Positions 17,084-26,374 of a DNA stretch of 64,000 nt are shown here, in pieces. The notes below the pieces were generated by a model. That model was not told the DNA's origin, ran no database searches, and worked only from the letters and a program-made list of their open reading frames with translations. The DNA is from Azospirillaceae bacterium (lineage in GTDB: Bacteria; Pseudomonadota; Alphaproteobacteria; Azospirillales; Azospirillaceae): contig JAPWJW010000003.1 of NCBI GenBank assembly GCA_028283825.1, forward strand, positions 1,674,501 through 1,738,500. The letters run 5' to 3'. Both the position numbers and the translations under genes were made by a program. The first letter of the stretch is position 1. Each line of letters starts with the position of its first letter.

Positions 17084-18784
17084 TCAGCCGAAGGTGAAGG
17101 CGTAGGCGCGGACGCCCGCGTCCAGGAATTCGATCTCAAAGGTGTGGTCGGCGACCGGGCCCGCCTGGCGCACCAGCTGGTACAGGCGGGCGTCACGCAC
17201 GGTGCCCAGGCCCTCGGCGTCCACGTCGGCGCCATGACCGGCACCGGGGGCGGCACCATCGACACGGATGCGGAAGCGGATGGGGCGACCATCGGCGCCC
17301 GGCGCCAGCACCAGGTGCAGGTCACGGGCATGGAAGCGGAAGGCGATGCGGCCGGACGGCTGGTCCAGGGTCGCGTACTCCGCCCCCACGGCCCAGTTGC
17401 CCGCCAGGCCCCAGTGGTTCAGCGACAGGGCCGGGGCCGGCCGATACGGGACGACGGCATCATGGACGATGGCGTCGGGGCCGGCGTAACGCGCGCCTTC
17501 GGCGTAACCGACATAGGTTTCCGGGCTGGCCAGGTCGGCCTCATCGGCCGCCACCTGGGTGCCGGCGATAGTCACGGACATCGGATCGCCGGCGGGGGCC
17601 GTGGCAACGGGCGTCTCGGCCAACACCTGGCGGATGGCCTGTTCCGTCCGGGCATAGGCGCCCTCACCCACCGCGCGGTAGCGGATGCGGCCCTGGGCGT
17701 CGATCAGGTACAGGGCGGGCCAGGCGTTGTTGTCGAAGGCGCGCCACAGACGGAAATCGTTGTCCTGCACCACCGGGTAGGTGACGGCCAGGGTCGATGC
17801 CGCCTGGGTGACGTTGGCCCGGTCCTTCTCGAAGGCGAATTCCGGCGTGTGGATGCCCACGACCACCAGGCCCTGGTCACGGTATTGCGCCGCCCAGGTG
17901 CGGACATGGGGCAGAACCCGCAGGCAGTTGATGCACGAATAGGTCCAGAAGTTGACCAGGACCACCTTGCCCTTCAGGTCGGCCGCCGTCAGGGGCGGGG
18001 TGTTGATCCACGATGGTGCCACCGGCAATGCCGCCAGGGGACCGGACAGGATGGGCTCAAGGGCGGCGGCATGGGCCGTGCCACCGAACACCGCCAGCAG
18101 CCGGCTTTCCAGCGCATCGGTCGGCAGCGACGGCAGGCGGGCCCCCACCTGCGGCCAGGCGGCCAAGGCCACACCGGCCAGCACGGCCACGCCCAGGGCA
18201 CGCCGAATGCTGCCATCGAAGCGGGTGGTGCGCTTCAGGACGGCCAGCAGGCGTCCACCCCCGGCCATGCCGATGGCCAGTGCCGTGGCCGCCCCCAGAC
18301 CATAGGCGGCCAGCGCCAGGGTGGTCCCGATCCCTGGCCCGTTCAGGGCGGCGGCGGTCAGCACCACGCCCAGCACCGGCCCGGTGCAAGGCGCCCAGAT
18401 CAGGCCGATGGCCACGCCCAGCAGCAGCGATGCGGCCACGCCACCCCGCCGCTCCGCCCAGGCGGCCAGCACGCCGCCCGCGGCACCCAGCGGAGTCGTG
18501 AGCCGGCGGGCGAGGACCGGCCACAACAGCGACAAGCCGAACAGCGCCAGGAGGGCCAGGGCGACCAGCCGGCCGTCCCGCGTGGCCACCACCACCCCCT
18601 CCCCCGCCACGGCCGCCAGGCTGGCCGTGACGGCGAAGGACAGCGCCAGGCCCAGCAGCAGGGGTGTCCCCCGGCGCCAGGGGGCGTTTCCCCAACCGGC
18701 GGCCACCAGGGGCAGGACGGGCAGGATGCAGGGGGTGGCGATGGTCAGCACGCCCGCCAGGTAGGACAGCAGCAAGAGGGCCAT
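17084..18784 (-). CDS. DipZ-type fusion: CcdA/DsbD membrane domain + thioredoxin domain + C-terminal DipZ domain
   Basis: 566 residues in three parts. First, a CcdA-type transmembrane module (LAGVLTIATPCILPVLPLVA and IGLIWAPCTGPVLGVVLTAA, each with a P-C redox motif) that moves electrons from cytoplasmic thioredoxin. Second, a periplasmic TlpA-like thioredoxin domain with the active site WTYSCINCLRVLP (C-I-N-C). Third, a C-terminal beta-sandwich seen in DipZ proteins (LNHWGLAGNWAVGAEY). Start ATG 18784 has GGGGAGG 5 nt upstream. It lies 28 nt upstream of the hydrolase and 32 nt downstream of the DUF6130 gene, so one operon. Likely controlled by the divergent OhrR-like regulator. Confidence 0.92.
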   Translation of the reverse strand: MALLLLSYLAGVLTIATPCILPVLPLVAAGWGNAPWRRGTPLLLGLALSFAVTASLAAVAGEGVVVATRDGRLVALALLALFGLSLLWPVLARRLTTPLGAAGGVLAAWAERRGGVAASLLLGVAIGLIWAPCTGPVLGVVLTAAALNGPGIGTTLALAAYGLGAATALAIGMAGGGRLLAVLKRTTRFDGSIRRALGVAVLAGVALAAWPQVGARLPSLPTDALESRLLAVFGGTAHAAALEPILSGPLAALPVAPSWINTPPLTAADLKGKVVLVNFWTYSCINCLRVLPHVRTWAAQYRDQGLVVVGIHTPEFAFEKDRANVTQAASTLAVTYPVVQDNDFRLWRAFDNNAWPALYLIDAQGRIRYRAVGEGAYARTEQAIRQVLAETPVATAPAGDPMSVTIAGTQVAADEADLASPETYVGYAEGARYAGPDAIVHDAVVPYRPAPALSLNHWGLAGNWAVGAEYATLDQPSGRIAFRFHARDLHLVLAPGADGRPIRFRIRVDGAAPGAGHGADVDAEGLGTVRDARLYQLVRQAGPVADHTFEIEFLDAGVRAYAFTFG

Positions 18785-18816
18785 CGGGGCCTCCCCTTTC
18801 AATGGATGGATGGCCG

Positions 18817-19275
18817 TCAATGGCCCGTATGGCCGCCATGGCTCTCGGGCACGTCGAAGGCGACGGTGGTGCGGTCCAGCGGCTGGTGGTTGGCGTTGGC
18901 CAGGATGATTTCCACCGTGTGGTGGCCGGCCGGCATGCCCACCAGGATCAGCGGTTCGCCGCTGGCGTCGGCCCAGTGCCAGGGGGCGTGGTCGACAACG
19001 ACGTGGACGTGGCCGATGCGGGGCGTGACCTTCAGCGCCGCAGGCCCGAACACCGGCTCGATCCGCAGGTTTTCCGCGCGGTACTGGATGAAGACCTTGC
19101 CCTCGGCCAGGGGGCCGGGCAGCGGCGGATCGACGATCAGGCGGGCGGGCGGCTGCGGTTCCGTCAGGGGCACGACACCCGCCGGGCCCAGCACATCGGC
19201 CGCGGATTGGGCCTGGGCCAGGCCGGGCGCCAGAGACAGCAGGATCACCAGGGAAGGAATGAGGCGCACAGACAT
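18817..19275 (-). CDS. DUF6130 periplasmic protein
   Basis: 152-residue secreted protein: signal peptide MSVRLIPSLVILLSLAPG with cleavage after AQA, then a single beta-rich domain with ARLIVDPPLPGPLAEGKVFI, VTPRIGHVHVVVDHAPWHW and EPLILVGMPAGHHTVEIILA. This matches the DUF6130 family as I remember it; its function is unknown. The His-rich C-terminus (ESHGGHTGH) could bind metal. Start ATG 19275 is favoured by GGAG 7 nt upstream over ATGs at 19281 and 19287. First gene of the operon with dipZ and the hydrolase. Confidence 0.82.
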   Translation of the reverse strand: MSVRLIPSLVILLSLAPGLAQAQSAADVLGPAGVVPLTEPQPPARLIVDPPLPGPLAEGKVFIQYRAENLRIEPVFGPAALKVTPRIGHVHVVVDHAPWHWADASGEPLILVGMPAGHHTVEIILANANHQPLDRTTVAFDVPESHGGHTGH

Positions 19276-19300
19276 CGGCATCTCCATCGCATAAGCTTTT

Positions 19301-19312
19301 ATCGTATACGAT
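19301..19312. promoter_or_regulatory. OhrR/MarR-type operator, site 1
   Basis: Perfect palindrome ATCGTATACGAT, 25 nt upstream of the DUF6130 start, positioned to control the leftward operon. Confidence 0.8.
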
Positions 19313-19382
19313 GTTTATCGTTGCGTTTGTTGTCCGGCCTTATTCCCAACCAGGGGCGTGGCCAAAGAACGCATCCGTTTGC

Positions 19383-19394
19383 ATCGTATGCGAT
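19383..19394. promoter_or_regulatory. OhrR/MarR-type operator, site 2
   Basis: ATCGTATGCGAT, the same palindrome with one central change, in the middle of the divergent intergenic region. Confidence 0.78.
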
Positions 19395-19434
19395 TCATAT
19401 AAGCTGGCCGCGCTTACGAGTCAATTCCGATTTA

Positions 19435-19446
19435 ATCGTATGCGTG
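19435..19446. promoter_or_regulatory. OhrR/MarR-type operator, site 3
   Basis: ATCGTATGCGTG, the left half-site exact and the right half weakened. It directly precedes GCTATATAG, a likely -10 region of the regulator gene, so it would give autoregulation. Confidence 0.7.
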
Positions 19447-19499
19447 CTATATAGGAGCCAACGCAACACCACCCTTGGCCGTCAGGACCATACCCCCAC

Positions 19500-19973
19500 A
19501 TGCCTTTGGACCCCAAGGACCCGGCCGCCCCCAAACTGGCCGATTTCCTCTGTTTCGCGGTCTATTCCGCCAACCTGGCCTATGGCCGCGCCTACAAGCC
19601 CATCCTGGATGAGTTGGGCGTCACCTATACGCAGTGGATCACCATCGTCGCGTTGTGGGAACAGGACGACCAGACGGTCAGCGGACTGGGGGAGAAGCTG
19701 TTCCTGGAATCGAACACCCTGACCCCCATCCTGAAAAAGCTGGAGGCCCTGGGGTATCTGAACCGCCGGCGCGACCCGAAGGACGAACGCCAGGTGCGCG
19801 TCAGCCTGACGGAAGCCGGCCGGCAACTGCGCGAAAAGGGCGGACAGAAGAACCTGGTGAAGGCCAGCGGCCTGACGCCGGAGGAATTCCGCACGGTGCA
19901 GAAGATGGTCAGCCGCCTGCGCGACAACCTGCTGGCCCACACGGGCAAAGGCGCCGGTGACGGGGAGACGTGA
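19500..19973 (+). CDS. MarR-family regulator of the OhrR (organic hydroperoxide sensor) type
   Basis: 157-residue winged-helix repressor. OhrR-type landmarks: an N-terminal cysteine in FLCFAVYSANLAYGRAYKP (Cys18, aligned with the sensing Cys of OhrR), LGVTYTQWITIVALWEQDD, the recognition helix LGEKLFLESNTLTPILKKLE and the wing RRRDPKDERQVRVSLTEAGR. It would release DNA when Cys18 is oxidised. It does not neighbour an ohr gene; instead it faces the DUF6130-dipZ-hydrolase operon across three ATCGTATRCGAT sites. Its stop is 1 nt from the tetA stop. Confidence 0.88.
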   Translation: MPLDPKDPAAPKLADFLCFAVYSANLAYGRAYKPILDELGVTYTQWITIVALWEQDDQTVSGLGEKLFLESNTLTPILKKLEALGYLNRRRDPKDERQVRVSLTEAGRQLREKGGQKNLVKASGLTPEEFRTVQKMVSRLRDNLLAHTGKGAGDGET

Positions 19974-19974
19974 T

Positions 19975-21186
19975 TCAGGCCCGCGGCGTGGCCAGGGTCT
20001 TGGCGCTGGGCAGCAGGGGGATGGCGACGGCATAGACCAGCACCCCCACCATCCACACCGCCCCCGGCCATAGGTCGCGGCCGGCACTGTAGAGGGTGGT
20101 GAAAAGCAGGGGCCCGACGATGCCCACCAGGCTGGTCAGCGCCGCCAGCGTCCCCTGCAATTCGCCCTGCCGGTCGGGGCCGACGCGCGTGGTCACCAGG
20201 CCCTGCAGCGAGGGCCCCACGATGCCGCCCAGGGCCAGCAGGGGCATGATGAAGACCACCGCCAGGCCGCCGGTGGCGAAGGCCATCCCCGCATAGGCCA
20301 GACTGTCCGCCACCGCCGCCAGGATAAAGGCACCGCGTTCGCCCAGCCGGCGGGTCAGCGGTTCGGTCACCAGTGCCTGGGACAAGGCGTGCAGCACGCC
20401 GAAACCCGCCAGCGACCAGCCCACCTGGGCGGCGTTCCAGGCGAACCGGTCCTCACCGTTCAGCACCCAAAGGGAACTGGAAATCTGCCCGGCCACCGTC
20501 GTCAGCACGAAGACCATCACCACACGCGCCAAGGTCGGCATGCCGACAACCCAGCGCAGCGAGGTGAAGGCGTTCAAGGCTCCCAGGCGCAAGAGCTGCC
20601 GTTCCCCGGCATGCCGCGATTCCGGCAGCAGCACCAGCGCCAGCAGGAAGTTCAGGGCGTTCAGGCCCGCCGCCAGCAGGAAGGGCGCTCGCAGCGACAC
20701 CATGCCCAGCAGACCGCCCAGGGCCGGGCCGGCGATGAAGCCGATGCCGAAACAGGCGCTCATCCGGCCGTATTGCTTGGCACGGCCCGATTCGTCGGTG
20801 GTGTCGGTGATGTAGGCCGTGAGCACCGCCATGTTGGCCGCGGTCACGCCGGCCAGGATGCGCCCGGCCACCACCACCCATACGTTGGGCGACCACCCCA
20901 TGGCCAGGTAGTCCAGCGCCCCACCGGCCAGGGACAGCAGCAACACCGGCCGCCGCCCGAACCGGTCGCTGAGCGCGCCCAGGACGGGGGCGAAGAAGAA
21001 CTGCATCAGCGCGTAGGCCGCCAGCAGCAGGCCGTATGTGGCCGCGACATCCGCCACCCCACCCAACTCACGCAGCAGTCCCGGCAGGATGGGCATGACG
21101 ATGCCGATCCCCATGGCGTCCAGCGTCATCGCCGCGAACACCACGTACAGCCCGCGCCCTGTCCCCTTGGTCATTTCCGATGCCAT
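19975..21186 (-). CDS. tetA: TetA-type tetracycline efflux MFS transporter
   Basis: 403-residue, 12-TM drug:proton antiporter. TetA landmarks: LYVVFAAMTLDAMGIGIVMP in helix 1, the motif A loop GALSDRFGRRPVLLLSLAG, VAGRILAGVTAANMAVLTAY, and YGRMSACFGIGFIAGPALGG. The same loop and helix 4-5 patterns occur in classes A-G TetA. It is divergent from a TetR gene, with two canonical tetO operators between them, which strongly supports a tetracycline-inducible efflux pair. Start ATG 21186 (MASEMTKG) or 21174. Codon use is like the host, so this may be an old, intrinsic pair. Confidence 0.9.
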   Translation of the reverse strand: MASEMTKGTGRGLYVVFAAMTLDAMGIGIVMPILPGLLRELGGVADVAATYGLLLAAYALMQFFFAPVLGALSDRFGRRPVLLLSLAGGALDYLAMGWSPNVWVVVAGRILAGVTAANMAVLTAYITDTTDESGRAKQYGRMSACFGIGFIAGPALGGLLGMVSLRAPFLLAAGLNALNFLLALVLLPESRHAGERQLLRLGALNAFTSLRWVVGMPTLARVVMVFVLTTVAGQISSSLWVLNGEDRFAWNAAQVGWSLAGFGVLHALSQALVTEPLTRRLGERGAFILAAVADSLAYAGMAFATGGLAVVFIMPLLALGGIVGPSLQGLVTTRVGPDRQGELQGTLAALTSLVGIVGPLLFTTLYSAGRDLWPGAVWMVGVLVYAVAIPLLPSAKTLATPRA

Positions 21187-21205
21187 CCCACACCCGCCAC
21201 GCACT

Positions 21206-21224
21206 TCCCTATCAACGATAGGGT
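21206..21224. promoter_or_regulatory. tetO operator 1
   Basis: TCCCTATCAACGATAGGGT, a near-perfect match to the classical tet operator (TCCCTATCAGTGATAGAGA), 20 nt from the tetA start. Confidence 0.9.
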
Positions 21225-21231
21225 TGCATAA

Positions 21232-21250
21232 TCCCTATCGTTGATAGAGA
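21232..21250. promoter_or_regulatory. tetO operator 2
   Basis: TCCCTATCGTTGATAGAGA, also a near match to classical tetO, 36 nt upstream of tetR. Two operators 26 nt apart centre to centre, as in Tn10-like regulatory regions. Confidence 0.9.
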
Positions 21251-21286
21251 GTCAAGCGCCAATGGATCGAGAGAGGGAAATGGCGC

Positions 21287-21937
21287 ATGACGGCACGCGG
21301 CGCGAAACGCGACTCGCTGACCCGCGAAACGGTGGTGCGGGCGGCATTGGATCTGCTGAACGAGGTGGGCATGGACGGCCTGACCACGCGGCTGCTGGCT
21401 GAGCGCCTGCAGGTGCGGTCCCCCAGCCTCTACTGGCATTTCCGCAACAAGCGGGCGCTGCTGGACGCCATGGCCGTGGCCATGCTGGCGAAACACACGC
21501 ACCCCATGCCGGCCAAGGACGAGGTGGATTGGCGGGGCTGGCTGGCGATCAACGCCCGCGGCTTTCGCGCGGCCCTGCTGGCCTATCGCGACGGCGCCCG
21601 GGTGCATGCCGGCACGGGCCCGGCCAAGGAGCAAATACCCCTGGCGGAGGCGCAGTTGCGCCTGCTGTGCGCGCACGGCTTCACGCCGGCGGACGCGCTG
21701 TCCATCATGGTGGCGATGTCGCGCTTCATCGTGGGGTGGGTTTTGGAAGAACAGGCCCGCGCGACGGATGCGCCTGACCGCACCGGCGACATCATGCCGG
21801 AGCTGGGGCCCGAGGCGCCACTGATGGCGGAGGCGCTGGCCGGCATCCTGGGGGACAGCCCGGACGTCGCGTTCGACCGCGCGCTGGGCTATTTCATCGC
21901 CGGACTGACGCCGGCGGCGGCAGGCCGAGAAGCCTGA
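21287..21937 (+). CDS. tetR: TetR-type tetracycline repressor
   Basis: 216-residue repressor: N-terminal helix-turn-helix (TRETVVRAALDLLNEVGMDG, LTTRLLAERLQVRSPSLYWH, FRNKRALLDAMAVAML), then a TetR_C ligand-binding domain with RDGARVHAGTGPAKEQIPLA and a final AFDRALGYFIAGL. The HTH block SPSLYWHFRNKRALLDA is the one seen in true tetracycline repressors. Start ATG 21287 follows GAGAGGGAAA. It faces tetA across two tetO sites. Confidence 0.92.
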   Translation: MTARGAKRDSLTRETVVRAALDLLNEVGMDGLTTRLLAERLQVRSPSLYWHFRNKRALLDAMAVAMLAKHTHPMPAKDEVDWRGWLAINARGFRAALLAYRDGARVHAGTGPAKEQIPLAEAQLRLLCAHGFTPADALSIMVAMSRFIVGWVLEEQARATDAPDRTGDIMPELGPEAPLMAEALAGILGDSPDVAFDRALGYFIAGLTPAAAGREA

Positions 21938-21974
21938 GGATCCTCATCGCGGCATGAAAGTTGTTTCATGCCGC

Positions 21975-22072
21975 TAGGCCCCGACTGGGCCGCCGGACCT
22001 TTCCGGGGAACGAAGTGGACTGGAAAGGGAGGAAGCCCAAGCCGGCGGATGCCGGCGCCCGGCACTTGAGGG
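21975..22072 (-). repeat. Dispersed three-hairpin 3'UTR element, copy 3
   Basis: Minus orientation. Stems: GCCGGC-ATCC-GCCGGC; CCTTTCC / GGAAAGG; a GGCCC...GGGCC terminal stem. It lies downstream of purS, past the purS terminator, and convergent with tetR. Confidence 0.85.
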
Positions 22073-22073
22073 C

Positions 22074-22114
22074 AAAAAAGGGCCGGGGCGGCGAAGGAAA
22101 GCCGCCCCGGTCCC
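22074..22114 (-). terminator. Rho-independent terminator after purS
   Basis: On the minus strand GGGACCGGGGCGGC pairs with GCCGCCCCGGCCC, followed by TTTTTT. It begins 4 nt past the purS stop. Confidence 0.93.
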
Positions 22115-22118
22115 GGAC

Positions 22119-22358
22119 TCACACCAATTCGATGGCGTAGTTCTCGATCACCGTGTTGGCCAGCAGGCGCTGGCACATGGCCTCCACCGCGGCCTTGGCC
22201 TTGGCGGGGTCGGTCTCATCCAGGTCCAGTTCGATCAGCTTGCCCTGGCGGACTTCGCCCACGCCGTCGAAGCCCAGGTTCTGCAGGGCGTGGCCGATGG
22301 CCTTGCCCTGGGGATCGAGGACGCCGTGCTTCAGCGTGACGGTAACCTTGGCCTTCAT
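22119..22358 (-). CDS. purS: Phosphoribosylformylglycinamidine synthase subunit PurS
   Basis: 79-residue small subunit that bridges PurL and PurQ in FGAM synthetase. MKAKVTVTLKHGVLDPQGKA, NLGFDGVGEVRQGKLIELDL and a C-terminal MCQRLLANTVIENYAIEL are typical. It lies 69 nt downstream of purC on the same strand. The usual next genes, purQ and purL, are not here: a terminator follows directly and the next genes are unrelated. Confidence 0.96.
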   Translation of the reverse strand: MKAKVTVTLKHGVLDPQGKAIGHALQNLGFDGVGEVRQGKLIELDLDETDPAKAKAAVEAMCQRLLANTVIENYAIELV

Positions 22359-22427
22359 AGCGATTGTCTTCCTGCTTTGCTGTGCGGGGTGTGCCTAAAA
22401 GTCCGGGGGCGAAACGCCCCCGGGTGA

Positions 22428-23186
<759 letters not shown>

Positions 23187-23356
23187 GGGATCACTTCTTT
23201 CGAACGAACGGATGCGGGCGGCATCCGGGAGCGGCGCATAGCGGAGCGCCCGCCCCCGAGGGACGGCCCTGATGGCGAGGATATAGCAAGCAATGGCCCC
23301 CTGTACAATGTCGGCCACCCCTCGCCCCACGCCGGGCGCCCATCCGGTGTGGGCAT

Positions 23357-24118
23357 TCACCCCAGATCGATATCCTGGAATGGCGCCTGGTCCGGCCGGC
23401 CGGCGGCAAAGCGCCAGCGCGGCTTGACGCCCGCACGGTCCATGGCCGGCAGGGCGATCAGCGAACCGCTGGTGGTCTGGAACCCCTGTTCCGTCACGAT
23501 GCACAGGGCCTCGCGCGGGTCGCCATCGGCACCGCTGACCCGGCTGGCCAGCAGCATTTCCCACTCCGCCCCCCAGGCGCCCTCCTTTTCCGGATCCGGC
23601 GCCGGGGCGGCGGCGAACAGCGGGCGATAGCGGCGGGTGCGCGGACAGGTGGCGGCGTTGAGGCCATGCCCGGTAATCATGGAGACGCCTTCGGGAATGG
23701 GCGTCACCGTCACGCGGTTGCGGCCCGGCGCCCCGGTGTGTTCCAGCAGCCAGGCATCGCGGTTGTCGGCGATCAGCAGGTTGAAGGGGCGGTAGGCGCG
23801 GGTGTCCAGGTCGGACAAGGCCTCCAGCGGCGCATCGGCGTGGTCCAGCGCCTCCAGCACCAGTTCCCCGCGCGACCGCATGCCGTCGGCCGGGCCCAAC
23901 GTGCCCTCGCGGTTCAGCACGGCGGCCAGCACGCCGGTGTCGTTCAGGCCCAGCCAGCTGCCGTCGGCCAGGTCGTCGCGGCCGGCCACCACCTCGGGCC
24001 GGTCGGGCCAGTGTCGGCCGGGCGGCGTCCAGGGCCGGGTGTTCATCTCATCCCGGTTGGCGGCCACGATCAGGGGCCAGGCATGGCCCGGACGGCGAAG
24101 AATGATGACGCTGCACAT
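23357..24118 (-). CDS. NRDE/TANGO2-family protein
   Basis: 253-residue protein with the N-terminal Met-Cys that is usual in this Ntn-hydrolase-like family ([20 protein letters not shown]) and the eponymous N-R-D-E motif ([15 protein letters not shown]). Further matches: [30 protein letters not shown] and [25 protein letters not shown]2 relatives have been linked to heme handling, but the bacterial role is not firm. Start ATG 24118 places Cys at position 2 as expected. Upstream of purC but separated by 170 nt. Confidence 0.88.
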   Translation of the reverse strand: MCSVIILRRPGHAWPLIVAANRDEMNTRPWTPPGRHWPDRPEVVAGRDDLADGSWLGLNDTGVLAAVLNREGTLGPADGMRSRGELVLEALDHADAPLEALSDLDTRAYRPFNLLIADNRDAWLLEHTGAPGRNRVTVTPIPEGVSMITGHGLNAATCPRTRRYRPLFAAAPAPDPEKEGAWGAEWEMLLASRVSGADGDPREALCIVTEQGFQTTSGSLIALPAMDRAGVKPRWRFAAGRPDQAPFQDIDLG

Positions 24119-24261
24119 GGGGAAAGGCCGATCGGTGGGTATAAGGCGGTAAACAGCGGCGGAATGCCCCGGGGGGGTGTAGACCCGCCGCCGTCCGCCC
24201 GATATATAAGTCTCCCGGGAGAAAACCAAACAACCCAACCGGCGTTTCTTGAGGAATAGCG

Positions 24262-24582
24262 ATGACGACCTTTGATGATCGCGAACAGGCTTTCGAGGCC
24301 AAGTTCAAGCATGACGAGGAACTGCTGTTCCGCATCTATGCCCGCCGCGCCCGCCTGGTCGGCCAGTGGGCCGCCGAGCATCTGGGCCTGGAAGGCGAGG
24401 CGGCCGACGCCTACGCCCGGGAAATGGTGTCGGAAGACCTGAAGGAACCCGGCCACAAGGACATCCTGGTCCGCATCGAGGCCGATTTCAGCGCCAAGGG
24501 CGTGGACATCTCCGCCCACCGCATCGAGAAGGAAATCGAGCACACGCTGGAAGTGGCCCGCCAGCAGATCATGAGCGCTTAG
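24262..24582 (+). CDS. F1-ATPase inhibitor, zeta subunit (DUF1476)
   Basis: 106-residue helical protein matching the alphaproteobacterial zeta subunit, which binds F1 and blocks ATP hydrolysis. The inhibitory N-terminal helix is MTTFDDREQAFEAKFKHDEE, followed by LFRIYARRARLVGQWAAEHL and a four-helix bundle ending VARQQIMSA. Start ATG 24262 follows TTGAGGAATAGCG. The gene is monocistronic. The ATP synthase genes themselves are not in the window. Confidence 0.92.
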   Translation: MTTFDDREQAFEAKFKHDEELLFRIYARRARLVGQWAAEHLGLEGEAADAYAREMVSEDLKEPGHKDILVRIEADFSAKGVDISAHRIEKEIEHTLEVARQQIMSA

Positions 24583-24590
24583 TTCGTTTT

Positions 24591-24691
24591 CCCTCAGTCG
24601 CCGGGCGGGCGCATCCGCGCCCTTGGCTTGTCCTCCCTTTCCGGTCCGCCTGCGGCTCCCCGGAAAGGTCCGGCGGCTGCGGTCGCAGCCT
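24591..24691 (+). repeat. Dispersed three-hairpin 3'UTR element, copy 4
   Basis: Starts 8 nt past the zeta-subunit stop. Stems: GGGCGC-ATCC-GCGCCC; CCTTTCC / GGAAAGG; GGCTGC-GGTC-GCAGCC. Confidence 0.9.
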
Positions 24692-24746
24692 ACAGCGGCA
24701 TGAGGACGCCTCATACCGCTGTGCCAGCCAGGCCAGATCACAGAAT

Positions 24747-24784
24747 AAAAAAGGGGGCGGTCCCGCGTGGGGCCGCCCCTTTTC
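24747..24784. terminator. Rho-independent terminator, bidirectional
   Basis: Stem GGGGCGGTCCC / GGGGCCGCCCC with one G.T pair, AAAAAA on the left and TTTTCC on the right; between the zeta-subunit gene and purB (convergent). Confidence 0.9.
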
Positions 24785-24806
24785 CTTTGGCGAAAGCGTC
24801 TGGTGC

Positions 24807-26102
24807 TTACTCGCCGAACACCCGCTTGAACACCGTGTCCACATGCTTGGTGTGGTATTCCAGGTCGAACACGCCGTCGATCTGGTCCACGCTCATGTGC
24901 TTCACCACCTCGGCGTCGGCCTTCAGCAGGGTGCGGAAGTCCTTGCCCTCCAGCCACACCGGCATGGCGTTGCGCTGGACGGCGCGGTAGGCGTCCTCGC
25001 GGCTCATGCCGGCCTGGGTCAGGGCCAGCAGGATGCGCTGGCTGTTGTGCAGGCCGCCCAGCATGTCCAGGTTGCGCTGCATGCCTTCGGGATAGACCAC
25101 CAGCTTGTCGATCATGCCGGTCAGGCGCGACAGGGCGAAGTCCAGGGCGACGGTGGCATCGGGGGCGATGACGCGTTCCACCGACGAATGGCTGATGTCG
25201 CGCTCATGCCACAGGGTGACGTTCTCCAGCGCCGGCACCACGTGGCTGCGGATCAGGCGGGACAGGCCCGACAGGTTTTCCGACAGCACCGGGTTGCGCT
25301 TGTGCGGCATGGCGGACGAGCCCTTCTGGCCCGGGCTGAAATATTCCTCCGCCTCGCGCACTTCGCTGCGCTGCAGGTGGCGGATTTCCGTCGCCAGGTT
25401 GTCGATGCTGGCGGCGATGACGGCCAGCACGCCGAAATACATGGCGTGGCGATCACGCGGGATGACCTGGGTGGACATCGGCTCGACCGACAGGCCCAGC
25501 TTGGCCGCCACATGTTCCTCGACCTGGGGGTCGATGTTGGCGAAGGTGCCGACAGCACCGGAGATGGCGCAGGTGGCGATCTCGGCGCGGGCCTGCACCA
25601 GGCGGTCGCGGTTGCGCTGGAAGGCGGCGTAGTGGCCGGCCAGCTTCAGGCCGAAGGTCACCGGCTCGGCATGGATGCCGTGGCTGCGGCCGATGGTGGC
25701 GGTGTACTTGTGTTCCAGCGCCCGGCGCTTCAGGGCCGCCAGCAGGGCGTCCATGTCCTCCAGCAGCAGGTCGGTCGCCTCTTTCAGCTGCACCGCCAGG
25801 CAGGTGTCCAGCACGTCGCTGGAGGTCATGCCCTGGTGGACGAAGCGGGCCTCGGGGCCGACATGTTCCGCCAGGTTGGTCAGGAAGGCGATGACGTCGT
25901 GCTTGGTCTCGCGCTCGATCTCATCGATGCGGGCGACGTCCCACTTGGCGCGTTCCCAGACGGCCGCGGCCGCTTCCTTGGGGATGACGCCCAGCTCGGC
26001 CTGCGCGTCGCAGGCGTGGGCCTCGATCTCGAACCAGATGCGGAACCGGTTTTCCGGTTCCCAAATCTTGACCATCTGGGGGCGGCTATAGCGCGGAATC
26101 AT
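24807..26102 (-). CDS. purB: Adenylosuccinate lyase
   Basis: Purine synthesis: cleaves SAICAR and adenylosuccinate. 431 residues of the fumarase/aspartase superfamily with VHQGMTSSDVLDTCLAVQLK, GRSHGIHAEPVTFGLK (general acid His) and the signature loop GQKGSSAMPHKRNPV carrying the catalytic Ser. Start ATG 26102. Separate from purC/purS though only about 2 kb away, with its own terminator. Confidence 0.97.
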   Translation of the reverse strand: MIPRYSRPQMVKIWEPENRFRIWFEIEAHACDAQAELGVIPKEAAAAVWERAKWDVARIDEIERETKHDVIAFLTNLAEHVGPEARFVHQGMTSSDVLDTCLAVQLKEATDLLLEDMDALLAALKRRALEHKYTATIGRSHGIHAEPVTFGLKLAGHYAAFQRNRDRLVQARAEIATCAISGAVGTFANIDPQVEEHVAAKLGLSVEPMSTQVIPRDRHAMYFGVLAVIAASIDNLATEIRHLQRSEVREAEEYFSPGQKGSSAMPHKRNPVLSENLSGLSRLIRSHVVPALENVTLWHERDISHSSVERVIAPDATVALDFALSRLTGMIDKLVVYPEGMQRNLDMLGGLHNSQRILLALTQAGMSREDAYRAVQRNAMPVWLEGKDFRTLLKADAEVVKHMSVDQIDGVFDLEYHTKHVDTVFKRVFGE

Positions 26103-26265
26103 GGGGCGGCGCCTCTGCTCAAGGGCTGACGTTTCAGCCAGGACTGATGGCGCCGGACCATACGGGCGGCAACGCCCCTTGACCAGTGCAAGGGGCGCAA
26201 GGGCAGCGTGCGAGCCCGCCACAAAGGCCCTGCCCCACCTGCCGCTGATCCCCCTGTCTCCTTCC

Positions 26266-26366
26266 TAGGCCGCGACCGCGGCCGCCGGAGCTTTTTGGGG
26301 AGCGTCAGCGAACCGAAAAGCGAGGACAAGGCAAGGCCCCGGATGGGGCCGCCCGCCGCCTGAGGG
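26266..26366 (-). repeat. Dispersed three-hairpin 3'UTR element, copy 5
   Basis: Minus orientation, beginning 8 nt past the stop of the 68-residue gene at 26375. Stems: GGCCCC-ATCC-GGGGCC; GCTTTT / AAAAGC; GGCCGC-GGTC-GCGGCC. Confidence 0.9.
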
Positions 26367-26374
26367 CATCCTGA

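Noticed and set aside
16895-19294. A 799-codon plus-strand open frame across the dipZ operon
   Set aside because: Antisense shadow of three well-supported minus-strand genes; low-complexity Gly/Gln/Arg product.
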